A DNA stretch of 64,000 bases from Scytonema hofmannii PCC 7110 (lineage in GTDB: Bacteria; Cyanobacteriota; Cyanobacteriia; Cyanobacteriales; Nostocaceae): assembly GCF_000346485.2 (NCBI RefSeq), contig NZ_KQ976354.1, positions 5,998,824 to 6,062,823 on the forward strand, in the 5' to 3' direction. Of the stretch, positions 10,477 through 19,122 are shown piece after piece (the stretch's first letter is position 1; every line of letters begins with the position of its first letter). Below the pieces are notes generated by a model. The model had not been told where the DNA came from. It saw only the letters and a list, made by a program, of their open reading frames with translations, and searched no databases. Both the position numbers and the translations under genes were made by a program.

Positions 10477-11244
10477 TTACTGCTCCTGATAATTCCAGAG
10501 CAGACCACCATCCACAAAGAAGGTTGTACCTGTCACATAGTCAGCATCAGAAGAAGCCAAGAAAGAAACTACGGAAGCTACATCATGAGGTTGACCTAAG
10601 CGACCCAATGGGATATTCTTGAGTAGAGCACTCAGCTTTTCTGGGTCGTTCAAAAGCTTAGTGTTGATAGGAGTCTCAATCGCTCCTGGCGCGACGGAGT
10701 TAATGGTTATTCCAAAAGGTCCTAACTCAATAGCCAGGTTGCGCGTCATCATTTTGACGCCACCTTTGCTAGCACAGTAAGAAGTAAAATGTGGGAACGG
10801 GAGTTCCTCATGCACCGAGCTGATGTTAATAATCTTTCCAGTCCGGTTAGTTTCAATCAGGTGCTGGACGAAGGTTTGAGTTACGAAAAACACACCTTTT
10901 AAGTTGACATTGAGCACTGCGTCATAATCTGCTTCTGATACCGACCAAAAAGAGGCGTTCTTTTCAATGCCAGCGTTATTCACCAAGATATCTAGTTTGC
11001 CGAAGTGTTGGATACCCGATTCAATCAACTGGCGGACTTCGCTCACTACACCCAAATCTGCCTTAACAATAAAGCCAGAGCGTCCGGTTGCTTCCACTTT
11101 AGCTAGCGTTTCCTCGGCACCCTCCCGATGGCTGCGGTAGTCAATCACGATATCTGCGCCTTCTTGGGCGAGACGCGCTGCAATGGCTTGACCAATTCCC
11201 TGGCTGCTGCCGGTTACCAAAGCTATTTTACCTTCAAGCTTCAT
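10477..11244 (-). CDS. SDR oxidoreductase, probable glucose 1-dehydrogenase
   Basis: A 255-residue classical short-chain dehydrogenase. The Rossmann motif TGSSQGIG is at residues 11-18, NNAG near 90, and the active-site Tyr/Lys is in SYCASKGG near 155-160. The C-terminal end SSDADYVTGTTFFVDGG is typical of the glucose 1-dehydrogenase group. Such enzymes oxidise glucose to gluconolactone with NAD(P), though many relatives act on other alcohols. The gene has a good ribosome site (AAGGAAA) and lies between the flavodoxin-like and GH63 genes. The gap on the 5' side contains an inverted repeat. Glucose made by the GH63 enzyme makes the assignment plausible but not proven. Confidence 0.75.
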   Translation of the reverse strand: MKLEGKIALVTGSSQGIGQAIAARLAQEGADIVIDYRSHREGAEETLAKVEATGRSGFIVKADLGVVSEVRQLIESGIQHFGKLDILVNNAGIEKNASFWSVSEADYDAVLNVNLKGVFFVTQTFVQHLIETNRTGKIINISSVHEELPFPHFTSYCASKGGVKMMTRNLAIELGPFGITINSVAPGAIETPINTKLLNDPEKLSALLKNIPLGRLGQPHDVASVVSFLASSDADYVTGTTFFVDGGLLWNYQEQ

Positions 11245-11294
11245 CTTTATTTTCCTTTTGGAATAGTGTGATGTCTGTGCGGGCTTAAGGAAAA

Positions 11295-11357
11295 GAAGGT
11301 TGCTTTCTTTGAAGGTTAGAGTTACTAGTGCGAACTTTTAACCTTTTTGCAACCTTC
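11295..11357 (-). promoter_or_regulatory. Inverted repeat inside the operon
   Basis: GAAGGTTGC (11295-11303) pairs with GCAACCTTC (11349-11357) across a 45-nt spacer in the 128-bp gap between the flavodoxin-like and SDR genes. It could be an mRNA processing or attenuating hairpin that separates expression of the last two genes. Confidence 0.35.
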
Positions 11358-11372
11358 AACTTTTTAAGTTAC

Positions 11373-11957
11373 CTATTGTGCTAAAACTGGAGTTGGCTTA
11401 GCAAACAAATCGTGACCTTTAAGAACTGAAGCGATTCTAGATACATTTGCGCCGTGATGCCTTGCAGCTTCAAGTCTTTCTTCCGTCACGCCCGTTTGCT
11501 CCATCTTTTCCCCAGCAGAGCGTGCGTATGGTCCCCACTGGAGCCCTGCTAAGTGGTAACCTGGGGTATTTTTAGGAAGAGGCACTATCACCAACCCCAG
11601 CTCAACAAGGTTATTTAGCAGAGTTAACATTGTGAGCTCGCATCCACCTCCAGCGTTTCCATAGCCACTACCAGTAGCGAATACAGCACCTACCTTGCCA
11701 ATCATGCTATCTTTCATCCAAAGCCGACTGCACACTGTATCGATAAATTTTTTGACCCGCCAATCTGGACTTCCCATATGAACAGGCGTGCCAACGATGA
11801 CTGCGTCACTGGCAATTAGGTCATCTTTTGTAACATCATCCGCTAATTTGACTGAGACTTGAGTATCGGGGACTGACATGGCACCTGACGCGATCGTCTC
11901 AGCCATCCTTCGTGTATTGCCATAATCTGTTGCATACACTATTAATACGTTAGTCAT
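11373..11957 (-). CDS. Flavodoxin-like / WrbA-type NAD(P)H:quinone oxidoreductase
   Basis: A 194-residue flavodoxin-fold protein. The FMN phosphate loop is in YATDYGNTRRMAE (residues 8-20), and GTPVHMGSPDW and FATGSGYGNAGGGCE match WrbA-type quinone oxidoreductases. Such enzymes transfer two electrons from NAD(P)H to quinones with FMN. A strong AAGGAG ribosome site precedes the ATG at 11957. It lies in an operon that should generate much NADPH, so a role in dissipating or routing reductant to quinones is a reasonable inference. A true flavodoxin is less likely given the GNAGGG segment. Confidence 0.75.
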   Translation of the reverse strand: MTNVLIVYATDYGNTRRMAETIASGAMSVPDTQVSVKLADDVTKDDLIASDAVIVGTPVHMGSPDWRVKKFIDTVCSRLWMKDSMIGKVGAVFATGSGYGNAGGGCELTMLTLLNNLVELGLVIVPLPKNTPGYHLAGLQWGPYARSAGEKMEQTGVTEERLEAARHHGANVSRIASVLKGHDLFAKPTPVLAQ

Positions 11958-12029
11958 TTATTATCTCCTTGATTTTACGTAAAGGTGAAGTGAACAAGAG
12001 GTGGGGAGAGAGCTTAAGAGTTAAATCTA

Positions 12030-12833
12030 CTACCTCTTAAGGTGTGGTACTTTAACATTTTTGAAAATGCAAAGGTAATGAGGAACGTGAAAAAGTTTAG
12101 CTGTCAAAATATCGAGTTTACCCATAGCAAGGAGTCGAAAGGCGACTACAGCAACCATTGCTCCCAGTGGTGAAGCAATGCAGTAAAGCCACTGGTCTTT
12201 CCAATACAATGTGACTAAAGCAGGTCCAATGCTGCGTGCAGGATTTAGACTCGTGCCAGAGATAGGTGCCTCTAAGCAGACTATTGTTGCCACTAGAAGC
12301 CACGTCATAAGTGGTGTCCAGCGCATTAGCTGATGATGACTTAAGAAGATAAAGATAGATAGCACCAGCAGAAAGGTTATGGTAACTTCAGCAAGAAAAA
12401 CATACCAGAGTGGGTAACCATTCCCAGGCAAGGTCATACCATTCCTGATACTGGCGGCGTAGTTTCCCCACACAACCACTATTAGCATAGCAGCGATAAT
12501 TGCACCGAGGAATTGTGCAATAATGTATCCGATCAGGTCATGTCGATGCATCTTGCCTTGAACCCAGAATGCCAGCGACAAGGAAGGATTGAGGTGAGCA
12601 CCACTCAATTTCCCCAGTGGGGAAATCGCGATGAGAGACCCACTTCCAGCAAAGAACAGCCCTGTCATCAACAAACGCATACTTTCGTTGGGTATGAGAG
12701 CCTGCATTGGCAAACCCTTACCAAAATTGAAGACAACTGCACTCAGCCCAATAAAAAGATTAAACGCAGTTCCGAGAAGTTCTGCACCATATTCAGACCA
12801 GTGCAATTGTCTCCAACTTGTGAAACTATCCAT
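12030..12833 (-). CDS. Aquaporin/MIP-family channel
   Basis: A six-helix MIP-family membrane channel of about 267 residues from the ATG at 12833. A longer reading with a TTG start at 12851 is less likely, because AGGAAG sits just before the ATG. The second signature loop is canonical (SLNPARSIGPA) while the first reads HLNPSLSL, so the NPA box is NPS. The family carries water, glycerol or other small neutral solutes across the cytoplasmic membrane. Changes in the boxes occur in atypical aquaporins, so selectivity cannot be predicted. It overlaps the end of pgl by 8 bp, implying translational coupling with the sugar enzymes. Confidence 0.8.
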   Translation of the reverse strand: MDSFTSWRQLHWSEYGAELLGTAFNLFIGLSAVVFNFGKGLPMQALIPNESMRLLMTGLFFAGSGSLIAISPLGKLSGAHLNPSLSLAFWVQGKMHRHDLIGYIIAQFLGAIIAAMLIVVVWGNYAASIRNGMTLPGNGYPLWYVFLAEVTITFLLVLSIFIFLSHHQLMRWTPLMTWLLVATIVCLEAPISGTSLNPARSIGPALVTLYWKDQWLYCIASPLGAMVAVVAFRLLAMGKLDILTAKLFHVPHYLCIFKNVKVPHLKR

Positions 12834-13614
12834 GATTTTCTTCCTGCTCAAGCCGCAAAAAACGTGCTGCTGCCCGGTCTACCAGCCATAGTAGCGACCC
12901 CTGTTTTGGACGGATAATCTGAGCGGGGAAGCGATCGGGCTCCGGGTTACCCTCCAAAACTGCTCGTAGGGTTTCGGCCTTTTCCGACCCACTAACGAGA
13001 AAGATCGTGCATAAGGCATTGTTCAGCACTGGTGGTGTCAAGGTAACCCGGTAGGTATTCTGCTTTTCTACCCAGGAAGCAGCGACGAGATGTCTTTGTT
13101 CGTGGATGACATTGGTTACTGGAAAGAGGGAAGCGGTGTGTCCATCCGATCCCATTCCTAAAAGCACCAAGTCAAAGCGCGGCCACTTCCCCTCGTGCAA
13201 CTTAAAGAAATGCCGTAATACTTGCTCATACTCGTCTGCTGCTTTGCCAGGGTCTGGATTTTCAGCCAAGATTCGGTGTACGTTTTCTGGTGGAACAGGC
13301 ACTTGAGATAGCAGCCGCTCTTGCACCATGCGGTAGTTACTCTCGGGATGGTCAGGTGGGACGTGACGCTCATCACCCCAGAAAAAGTGTACCTTGTTCC
13401 AGGGCACCTGTTCCCGAAAGGATGCGGTATCGCTAGCCAATAGCGTGTAAAGACTTTTGGGCGTCGAGCCGCCAGCTAGGGCGATGGTAAAAATCCCTCG
13501 TGCTTGTACCGCTTCTTCAGCCCGATGGACAAATTCCTCTGCGGCTTTTAAGCTAAGCTCTTCAGCATTTGCGACAACTCGGATGTCTGACTTTACTGCT
13601 CTAATTAGATGCAT
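12826..13614 (-). CDS. pgl: 6-phosphogluconolactonase
   Basis: A 262-residue DevB/Pgl-type lactonase that hydrolyses 6-phosphogluconolactone to 6-phosphogluconate, the step between Zwf and Gnd. Motifs seen are LAGGSTPKSLY (residues 45-55), FFWGDERHVPPDHPESN near 85-100, and LLGMGSDGHTASLFP near 150-165. The length is normal. It lies 56 bp after the aldolase gene and overlaps the aquaporin gene downstream by 8 bp, in an operon that also encodes Zwf and Gnd. Confidence 0.95.
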   Translation of the reverse strand: MHLIRAVKSDIRVVANAEELSLKAAEEFVHRAEEAVQARGIFTIALAGGSTPKSLYTLLASDTASFREQVPWNKVHFFWGDERHVPPDHPESNYRMVQERLLSQVPVPPENVHRILAENPDPGKAADEYEQVLRHFFKLHEGKWPRFDLVLLGMGSDGHTASLFPVTNVIHEQRHLVAASWVEKQNTYRVTLTPPVLNNALCTIFLVSGSEKAETLRAVLEGNPEPDRFPAQIIRPKQGSLLWLVDRAAARFLRLEQEENHG

Positions 13615-13670
13615 ATTTTCTCACAAAAACTGCTCACTTCCTGTCATGATGTAAGAGATTTTTTGATAGA

Positions 13671-14591
13671 CTAAATAACTTCTCCGTAAATCTCCATTAT
13701 GGAACTGAACAACCGCAGTGCATCAGACTTGGGACGCTGGAATGAATTGCGTCCTATAATCGAGCCAAACCCACCGCCATTATGAATAGAGCGGATCTCA
13801 TTGAGTATTGTTTCATCGCTTTCGGTTGGACCACCGGAGAAGATGACAATGCGCCGTCCATTAAAAGTACACTGTACTACGTGACGTACCCGCTCAGTGA
13901 GCGTCCCAATTGGAATTTGCTCTTTTTCGTAAACTTTACGTGCCGCCTCTTGCTCGATGTGTGCGCTTGGCAGCTTGACTTTGATGATATGTGCGCCAAG
14001 TTGGGCAGCAATCTGTGCGGAATAACCGGTAACATCAATCGCGGTTTCACCCTTTTTGCTCAAACCAGCCCCACGGGCATAAGCCCAAATGACTACCACC
14101 AAGCCACAGCGCTTTGCTTCCTCAGCGTAGGCGCGGATCTGCTGATACATCTCCATCCGATGTGCCGAACCAGGGTAGATAGTAAAGCCGATGCCCACGC
14201 ATCCCAAGCGTAGCGCATCCTCCACGCTGCCAGTCAAAGCCTGGTTCGGGTCTTGCTCATCGTGGAGGACATCGTGGTCGTTAACTTTGAGAAGCAGGGG
14301 GATCTCGCCAGCAAACTCCCGTGCCCCTGCCTCCAAAAAACCTAAGGGGGCAGCATAGGCGTTACAGCCAGCCTCGATTGCCAGTTCAAAGTGATAGCGG
14401 GGGTCGTAAGCAGGTGGGTTAGAAGCAAAACTACGCGCAGGCCCGTGTTCAAAGCCTTGATCTACTGGCAGGATTACTAGTTTACCAGTACCTGCGAGTT
14501 TACCGTGGTTGAGCAGTCGGGACAAGTTGGTCAGTGTCCCCGGATTGTCGCTGCCATACCAACTTAGGATTTCTTGCACATTTTTGTTCAT
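13671..14591 (-). CDS. fbaB: Class I fructose-bisphosphate aldolase (DhnA/FbaB type)
   Basis: A 306-residue DhnA-type class I aldolase, the Schiff-base enzyme family known from archaea and from E. coli FbaB. It interconverts fructose-1,6-bisphosphate with dihydroxyacetone phosphate and glyceraldehyde-3-phosphate. Supporting motifs are ILPVDQGFEHGP near 40-52, LLLKVNDHD, and the putative catalytic lysine in AHIIKVKLPSAHIE. Its start codon overlaps the HAD phosphatase stop (ATGA at 14588-14591), so the two are coupled. In this operon it can condense triose phosphates back toward hexose for another turn of the pentose phosphate cycle. Confidence 0.9.
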   Translation of the reverse strand: MNKNVQEILSWYGSDNPGTLTNLSRLLNHGKLAGTGKLVILPVDQGFEHGPARSFASNPPAYDPRYHFELAIEAGCNAYAAPLGFLEAGAREFAGEIPLLLKVNDHDVLHDEQDPNQALTGSVEDALRLGCVGIGFTIYPGSAHRMEMYQQIRAYAEEAKRCGLVVVIWAYARGAGLSKKGETAIDVTGYSAQIAAQLGAHIIKVKLPSAHIEQEAARKVYEKEQIPIGTLTERVRHVVQCTFNGRRIVIFSGGPTESDETILNEIRSIHNGGGFGSIIGRNSFQRPKSDALRLFSSIMEIYGEVI

Positions 14592-15523
14592 CTTGTTTCT
14601 GTTCCCATCTGATAAAGTTCGCCTGAGGTATGAGCCGAGATTTGGCTGCCCAAAATGTAGCGTTCTACTGCGTTGGCAAAGCCTTCGTCTTCGTTGGAGG
14701 TCGTCACATATTTGGCGGCGTGTTGCACATCCAGACTGGCATTGCCCATCGCGATGCTCAGACAGCTTTTGAAGAACATTGGCACATCGTTGGGCATATC
14801 CCCGATAGTTGCAATCTCTTGAGTGGGAATTGCTAGCATTTGTGAGAGCCGCTCGACCACAAACCCTTTGTTAGCGCGTGGGTGGGTTACGTCCAGGTAA
14901 TAAGGTTGGCTGCGAGCAGCAGAAACCTGCTCTGAACCACCTGAACTTGCACCAGCTTCGCAGCACACCCGATCTCTAAACTCCCTCTGGGTATCAGCTT
15001 CGCACCGCGCCACTCCCTCTAGGTCGTCGCTGACGCCAACAATCTTTGCCACATTATCAAGTAAGTTATTAAATGTTGGCACGACTATTGGCGGGAACTT
15101 GATTGTCCATTCTTCGCGGTCAACATGAGGGGCGTGGCGATCGCGCACAAACCAGTCGCGATCGCTATAGATCCAAACGTCTAGACCATGGGAATCAATA
15201 ATCTCGACAACGCGCTTGGCTATCGACGCGTTCAGGAGATTCTGCTCAATGATTGAGAAATCTGGACGCAGGAACACCGCACCGTTGAAAGCAGCAATGG
15301 GTGCTGTCAAGGCGAGATCGTCGATGAGTGTTTTCATGCCTCGGGGTGGACGCCCGCTTGTGATTGTGAATGCGATGTCCGCCGCGTACAACTTACGCAC
15401 CGCATTTCGAGCCCGCTCAGTGAGCACCTTCTCTTTCGTGACAAGGGTACCGTCCACATCGGCAACCAGCAGTGAGACTTTCGATGGTATTGACGAGGTA
15501 TTTTTGTTACTTATTATAGTCAT
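14588..15523 (-). CDS. HAD-IIB (Cof-type) sugar phosphatase
   Basis: A 311-residue Cof-type HAD phosphatase. Motif I is LLVADVDGTLV (nucleophile Asp near residue 22), motif II is in ITSGRP, and motif IV is IGDMPNDVPMF near 245. The C2B cap in between fits sugar-phosphate substrates. Four-base ATGA overlaps join it to glk upstream and to the aldolase downstream. Since no fructose-1,6-bisphosphatase is encoded in the operon, this enzyme could dephosphorylate fructose bisphosphate or another intermediate, but that is inference. The segment RVCCEAGASSGGSEQ before AARSQPYYLD looks like a short in-frame insertion; it contains a repeated CAGCTTCGCA at 14953 and 14995. Confidence 0.85.
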   Translation of the reverse strand: MTIISNKNTSSIPSKVSLLVADVDGTLVTKEKVLTERARNAVRKLYAADIAFTITSGRPPRGMKTLIDDLALTAPIAAFNGAVFLRPDFSIIEQNLLNASIAKRVVEIIDSHGLDVWIYSDRDWFVRDRHAPHVDREEWTIKFPPIVVPTFNNLLDNVAKIVGVSDDLEGVARCEADTQREFRDRVCCEAGASSGGSEQVSAARSQPYYLDVTHPRANKGFVVERLSQMLAIPTQEIATIGDMPNDVPMFFKSCLSIAMGNASLDVQHAAKYVTTSNEDEGFANAVERYILGSQISAHTSGELYQMGTETR

Positions 15524-16542
15524 AATCTATGTCCTACAAGTGACAAATTGGTCTGTGTCGGTTCAACTTGGGTGTAGGCAGCCCAAAGCGCAGCGCCTAG
15601 CAGTGCCGCCTTATCATTGACAATGATGCGTACTGGCATTGCTTCCAGCAACGACTGGAGACGACCTTTAGCTGTAAACGCTTTTATAAAGGTCGAGTCC
15701 TTCAACTTCTCAATAATTTTGGGTGCAATGCCACCGCCGATAAATACTCCCCCAGTCGCCATCAATTTCAGCGCCAGGTTGCCTGCCTCTGCACCGTAGA
15801 GGGAGACAAACAGATCCAGCGCCAGCTCGCAGAGAGCACACTTTCCTGCCAAAGCGACTTGAGCAATGACTGTGGTCGGGTCTTGATGACGCAGTTCCTC
15901 TGTAAGCCAAGTTGGCTCGCGATCGTGACCAGTGTCGTGAAGGAATCGATAGATGTTATACAGACCCGGACCGGAGAGAACTCGCTCCCAACTGACGCGG
16001 GCAAATCGCCGCAATAAGTAGCGCAGCAGTTCCATCTGGAGTTCATTCCTCGGCCCAAAGTCGGCATGACCGCCTTCACAGGCAAACGGACGGTGCTGCT
16101 GACCATCCCAGTAAAGACCCGCTTCTCCCAGTCCTGTCCCAGCTGAGATGATAGCAGCGTTGCCCTCCGCTTCCTTAGCACCCTGGTTGAGGACTATAAA
16201 GTCTTTGGGCGCAAGTGCCGCAATCCCGTAGGCGTTGGCTTCAAGGTCGTTCATTAACCCAACCGTTTCCAGCCCTAACTTACTGGCTAATGCTTTAGCA
16301 TCTACCACCCATGGTAAGTTGGTCGTCTCACAGCGTCCGTGTTTGACGGGTCCAGCAATCCCAAAACAGGCATGGGTGAGGGGTAAGTTGTGCGCTGACA
16401 CGAACTTGCTGACAATCTCATCAAGGTTGGCGTGCTCGCGGCTGGGGAAAGTAGCTTCCACAATGGGTCTCAAACGTCCACCCTCAGCCCGGAAGAATGC
16501 TAAAATTGTCTTTGTACCGCCAATGTCACCTGCTAGAATCAT
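15520..16542 (-). CDS. glk: Glucokinase
   Basis: A 340-residue bacterial glucokinase of the ROK-independent Glk family, which phosphorylates glucose to glucose-6-phosphate with ATP. The phosphate loop [12 protein letters not shown] is at the N-terminus. [32 protein letters not shown] and [10 protein letters not shown] follow in the family order, and [13 protein letters not shown] is near the C-terminus. Length is normal. Four-base overlaps with zwf (16539-16542) and the HAD gene (15520-15523) indicate tight coupling. It uses glucose likely freed by the GH63 enzyme of the same operon and feeds Zwf directly. Confidence 0.95.
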   Translation of the reverse strand: MILAGDIGGTKTILAFFRAEGGRLRPIVEATFPSREHANLDEIVSKFVSAHNLPLTHACFGIAGPVKHGRCETTNLPWVVDAKALASKLGLETVGLMNDLEANAYGIAALAPKDFIVLNQGAKEAEGNAAIISAGTGLGEAGLYWDGQQHRPFACEGGHADFGPRNELQMELLRYLLRRFARVSWERVLSGPGLYNIYRFLHDTGHDREPTWLTEELRHQDPTTVIAQVALAGKCALCELALDLFVSLYGAEAGNLALKLMATGGVFIGGGIAPKIIEKLKDSTFIKAFTAKGRLQSLLEAMPVRIIVNDKAALLGAALWAAYTQVEPTQTNLSLVGHRL

Positions 16543-18059
16543 GGGTCAATCCTCCGCCACTGCCGACCATCGCGCTCTAGCAAGTCTAAAGCTTCTTTCG
16601 GACCCCAGGTACCCGCTGCATAGTTGGGGAAACTACGTGGGGGTAAGGCTTTCCAGACATCCAGAATTGGTGTTACCACACTCCACCCAAGTTCAACGTT
16701 GTCGGCTCGCTGGAATAGGGTGGCGTCGCCAATCATGCAGTCGTAGAGCAGCGTCTCATAGCCAGTACTCGGCTGAGTGCCAAAGTAGTCAGCGTATTCA
16801 AAATCCATCTTCACCGCGCCCATGCGTACGGAAGGACCAGGAACTTTAGCACCAAACTGCAAACTGATGCCTTCGTTGGGTTGGATGCGTAAAACTAGAA
16901 AATTCGGTGTCAGTTGCTCGACGGGTGTCTGACGGAACAGTAAAAACGGTACGTGCTTGAACTGAATGGCAATTTCAGTCACGCGACTGGGTAGAGCTTT
17001 GCCAGTACGCAGATAAAACGGTACACCAGCCCAGCGCCAGTTGTCAAGCATCAGCTTCAGCGCTACAAAAGTTTCAGTACCGGAATCAGGAGCAACACGC
17101 GGCTCAACGCGGTAAGCAGGAACTGACAAGCCTTTCACTGTGCCTGCACCATACTGGCCGCGTACTGTCTGGGTAAGAACTTCTTCTGGGCTCAACGGTT
17201 GGATTGCTCGCAGCAGTTTAGACTTCTCATCCCGCACTGCATCGGCTTCAAACGAAAGCGGCGGCTCCATCGCCATCAGCGCCAGCAACTGAAACATATG
17301 GTTTTGCACCATGTCCCGCAACGCACCTGCTCCTTCATAGTAGCCGCCCCTGCCTTCTACGCCAACACTCTCGGCAACCGTAATTTGCACATGGTCAATG
17401 TAACGGCGGTTCCAGACAGGCTCAAATAAACCGTTGCCAAATCGAAAGACCAAGATGTTCTGCACCGTCTCCTTGCCAAGGTAGTGATCGATGCGGTAAA
17501 TTTGGCTTTCTTTCAACACGGTACTGATATTTTTATTAAGAGCGCGAGCCGAATCAAAATCATGCCCAAAGGGCTTCTCGATAATCACTCGCCGCCAAGT
17601 ACCTTCTTCTTCACGAGCCAGCCCAGCAGTCCCAAGTTGCCACATAATGTCGTTAAAGAAGTTGGGCGCTGTCGCTAGATAGTATAAGTAATTGCCACGC
17701 GTGCCGCATTCTTGGTCTACAGTAGCCAGTAGATCCTGCAACTGCTCGTAAGTGCTGGGGTCTTGAAAATCACCCGACAGATAGTAGAGCCGCTTTCCAA
17801 ACGAATCCCAAAGGTGTGTGTCAACTGAAGTTGTCGCAAATTCATGAATCTCCCGACTCATTTTCTGGCGGAAGTCATCGCTGCTCTTTGGGGCGGGAGC
17901 CACTCCCACGACGGCAAACTCTTTAGGTAACAGGTTACTTTGTGCTAAGTTGTAAAGTGCTGGAATTAACTTGCGCTTGGTCAAATCTCCAGCAGCGCCA
18001 AAGATTACCATTACGCAGGGGTCACCGCGCCGATCCAGCCGTTCATCAGTCATGTTCAT
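16539..18059 (-). CDS. zwf: Glucose-6-phosphate 1-dehydrogenase
   Basis: A 506-residue G6P dehydrogenase catalysing the NADP-dependent first step of the oxidative pentose phosphate pathway. The dinucleotide motif [18 protein letters not shown] is near residues 21-38, and the active-site signature RIDHYLGKE is intact. The length is that of the full family. In cyanobacteria the housekeeping zwf is usually followed by opcA, the redox-dependent activator. No opcA is present here, so this copy may be controlled differently. It lies 55 bp after the short gnd and overlaps glk by 4 bp. Confidence 0.95.
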   Translation of the reverse strand: MNMTDERLDRRGDPCVMVIFGAAGDLTKRKLIPALYNLAQSNLLPKEFAVVGVAPAPKSSDDFRQKMSREIHEFATTSVDTHLWDSFGKRLYYLSGDFQDPSTYEQLQDLLATVDQECGTRGNYLYYLATAPNFFNDIMWQLGTAGLAREEEGTWRRVIIEKPFGHDFDSARALNKNISTVLKESQIYRIDHYLGKETVQNILVFRFGNGLFEPVWNRRYIDHVQITVAESVGVEGRGGYYEGAGALRDMVQNHMFQLLALMAMEPPLSFEADAVRDEKSKLLRAIQPLSPEEVLTQTVRGQYGAGTVKGLSVPAYRVEPRVAPDSGTETFVALKLMLDNWRWAGVPFYLRTGKALPSRVTEIAIQFKHVPFLLFRQTPVEQLTPNFLVLRIQPNEGISLQFGAKVPGPSVRMGAVKMDFEYADYFGTQPSTGYETLLYDCMIGDATLFQRADNVELGWSVVTPILDVWKALPPRSFPNYAAGTWGPKEALDLLERDGRQWRRIDP

Positions 18060-18114
18060 TGTTTTTACCCCGTCATGGCTTGATCTTTCTCAATGCTTAG
18101 CCTTAACACGCTTC

Positions 18115-19095
18115 TCATCTGCCTTTATGCTCTATGTGCCCGCCGAACTTTTGCCGCATCGCTGACAGAACCTTCTCGGCAAAAGTGTGTTCCTGGCGCG
18201 AGCGGAAGCGGGTGTAGAGTGAAGCCGACAGCACATCGGCAGGCACGGCTGACTCTATCGCTGCCATAATTGTCCAACGCCCTTCGCCAGAGTCCTGCAC
18301 AAAGCCTGTATAATCGGAAAGAGTTGGGTTTTCGGCTAGAGCCATCGCCGCTAGGTCTAGTAGCCACGAGCCCACAACGCTGCCTCGACGCCAGACTTCG
18401 GCAATGTCTGCCACATTAAGGTCATAGCGGTAAGCCTCGGACAGTTCTTGCGAGTTGGCATTACGGAAGATATCGAAGCCTTCGGCGTAGGCTTGCATCA
18501 GGGCATACTCAATGCCGTTGTGAACCATCTTGACAAAATGTCCAGCACCGCTTGAACCACAGTGCAGGTAGCCAGCCTCTGCAGTGCTGCTCAGTTTTTC
18601 GCGTCCCGGCGTGCGGGGAATGTCACCCCGTCCAGGAGCAATAGTTTTGAAAATCGGATCTAGATGTTCAACACTCCCTTTTCCGCCACCAATCATTAGG
18701 CAGTAACCTCGTTCTAATCCCCACACTCCGCCACTGGTTCCCACATCGACATAGTTGATGCCCATATCTTGCAGAATCTTGGCACGGCGCACATCGTCTT
18801 TGTAGTAAGAATTGCCACCATCAATGATGATATCACCTGGCTCCATCTTCTGTGCTAGCTCGATGACGATTTGCTCTGTCGCGTCACCGGCTGGCACCAT
18901 TACCCAAGCTACACGGGGTTTAGTCAATTGATTGACAAAATCGTCCAGGGAAGTTGTCCCTTGTGCCCCTTCACTTTCTAACTGCTTCACTTTATCGGGT
19001 GTCCGGTTGTATACGATACACTCGTGTCCGTCTCGTAGCAGTCGCCGGACTATATTTGCGCCCATGCGCCCCAGACCAATCATGCCTAGTTGCAT
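18115..19095 (-). CDS. gnd: 6-phosphogluconate dehydrogenase, short (decarboxylating) type
   Basis: A 326-residue Gnd of the short GndA/YqeC group, about 150 residues shorter than the standard enzyme. It oxidatively decarboxylates 6-phosphogluconate to ribulose-5-phosphate. [12 protein letters not shown] (residues 6-17), DGGNSYY near 93, and the catalytic KMVHNGIEY are present. The residues after the second strand, VYNRTPDK, resemble the NRT motif linked to NADP use in the long enzymes, although many short enzymes prefer NAD, so cofactor choice is uncertain. A GGAGA ribosome site precedes the ATG. It follows tal-pgi by 27 bp. A second, long gnd lies at 51.6-53.0 kb. Confidence 0.9.
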   Translation of the reverse strand: MQLGMIGLGRMGANIVRRLLRDGHECIVYNRTPDKVKQLESEGAQGTTSLDDFVNQLTKPRVAWVMVPAGDATEQIVIELAQKMEPGDIIIDGGNSYYKDDVRRAKILQDMGINYVDVGTSGGVWGLERGYCLMIGGGKGSVEHLDPIFKTIAPGRGDIPRTPGREKLSSTAEAGYLHCGSSGAGHFVKMVHNGIEYALMQAYAEGFDIFRNANSQELSEAYRYDLNVADIAEVWRRGSVVGSWLLDLAAMALAENPTLSDYTGFVQDSGEGRWTIMAAIESAVPADVLSASLYTRFRSRQEHTFAEKVLSAMRQKFGGHIEHKGR

Positions 19096-19122
19096 ATTAT
19101 TTCTCCAATTGAATTGCGTAAT

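Noticed and set aside
12834-12851. Longer aquaporin start at TTG 12851
   Set aside because: The ATG at 12833 has a better ribosome site and gives a normal N-terminus.
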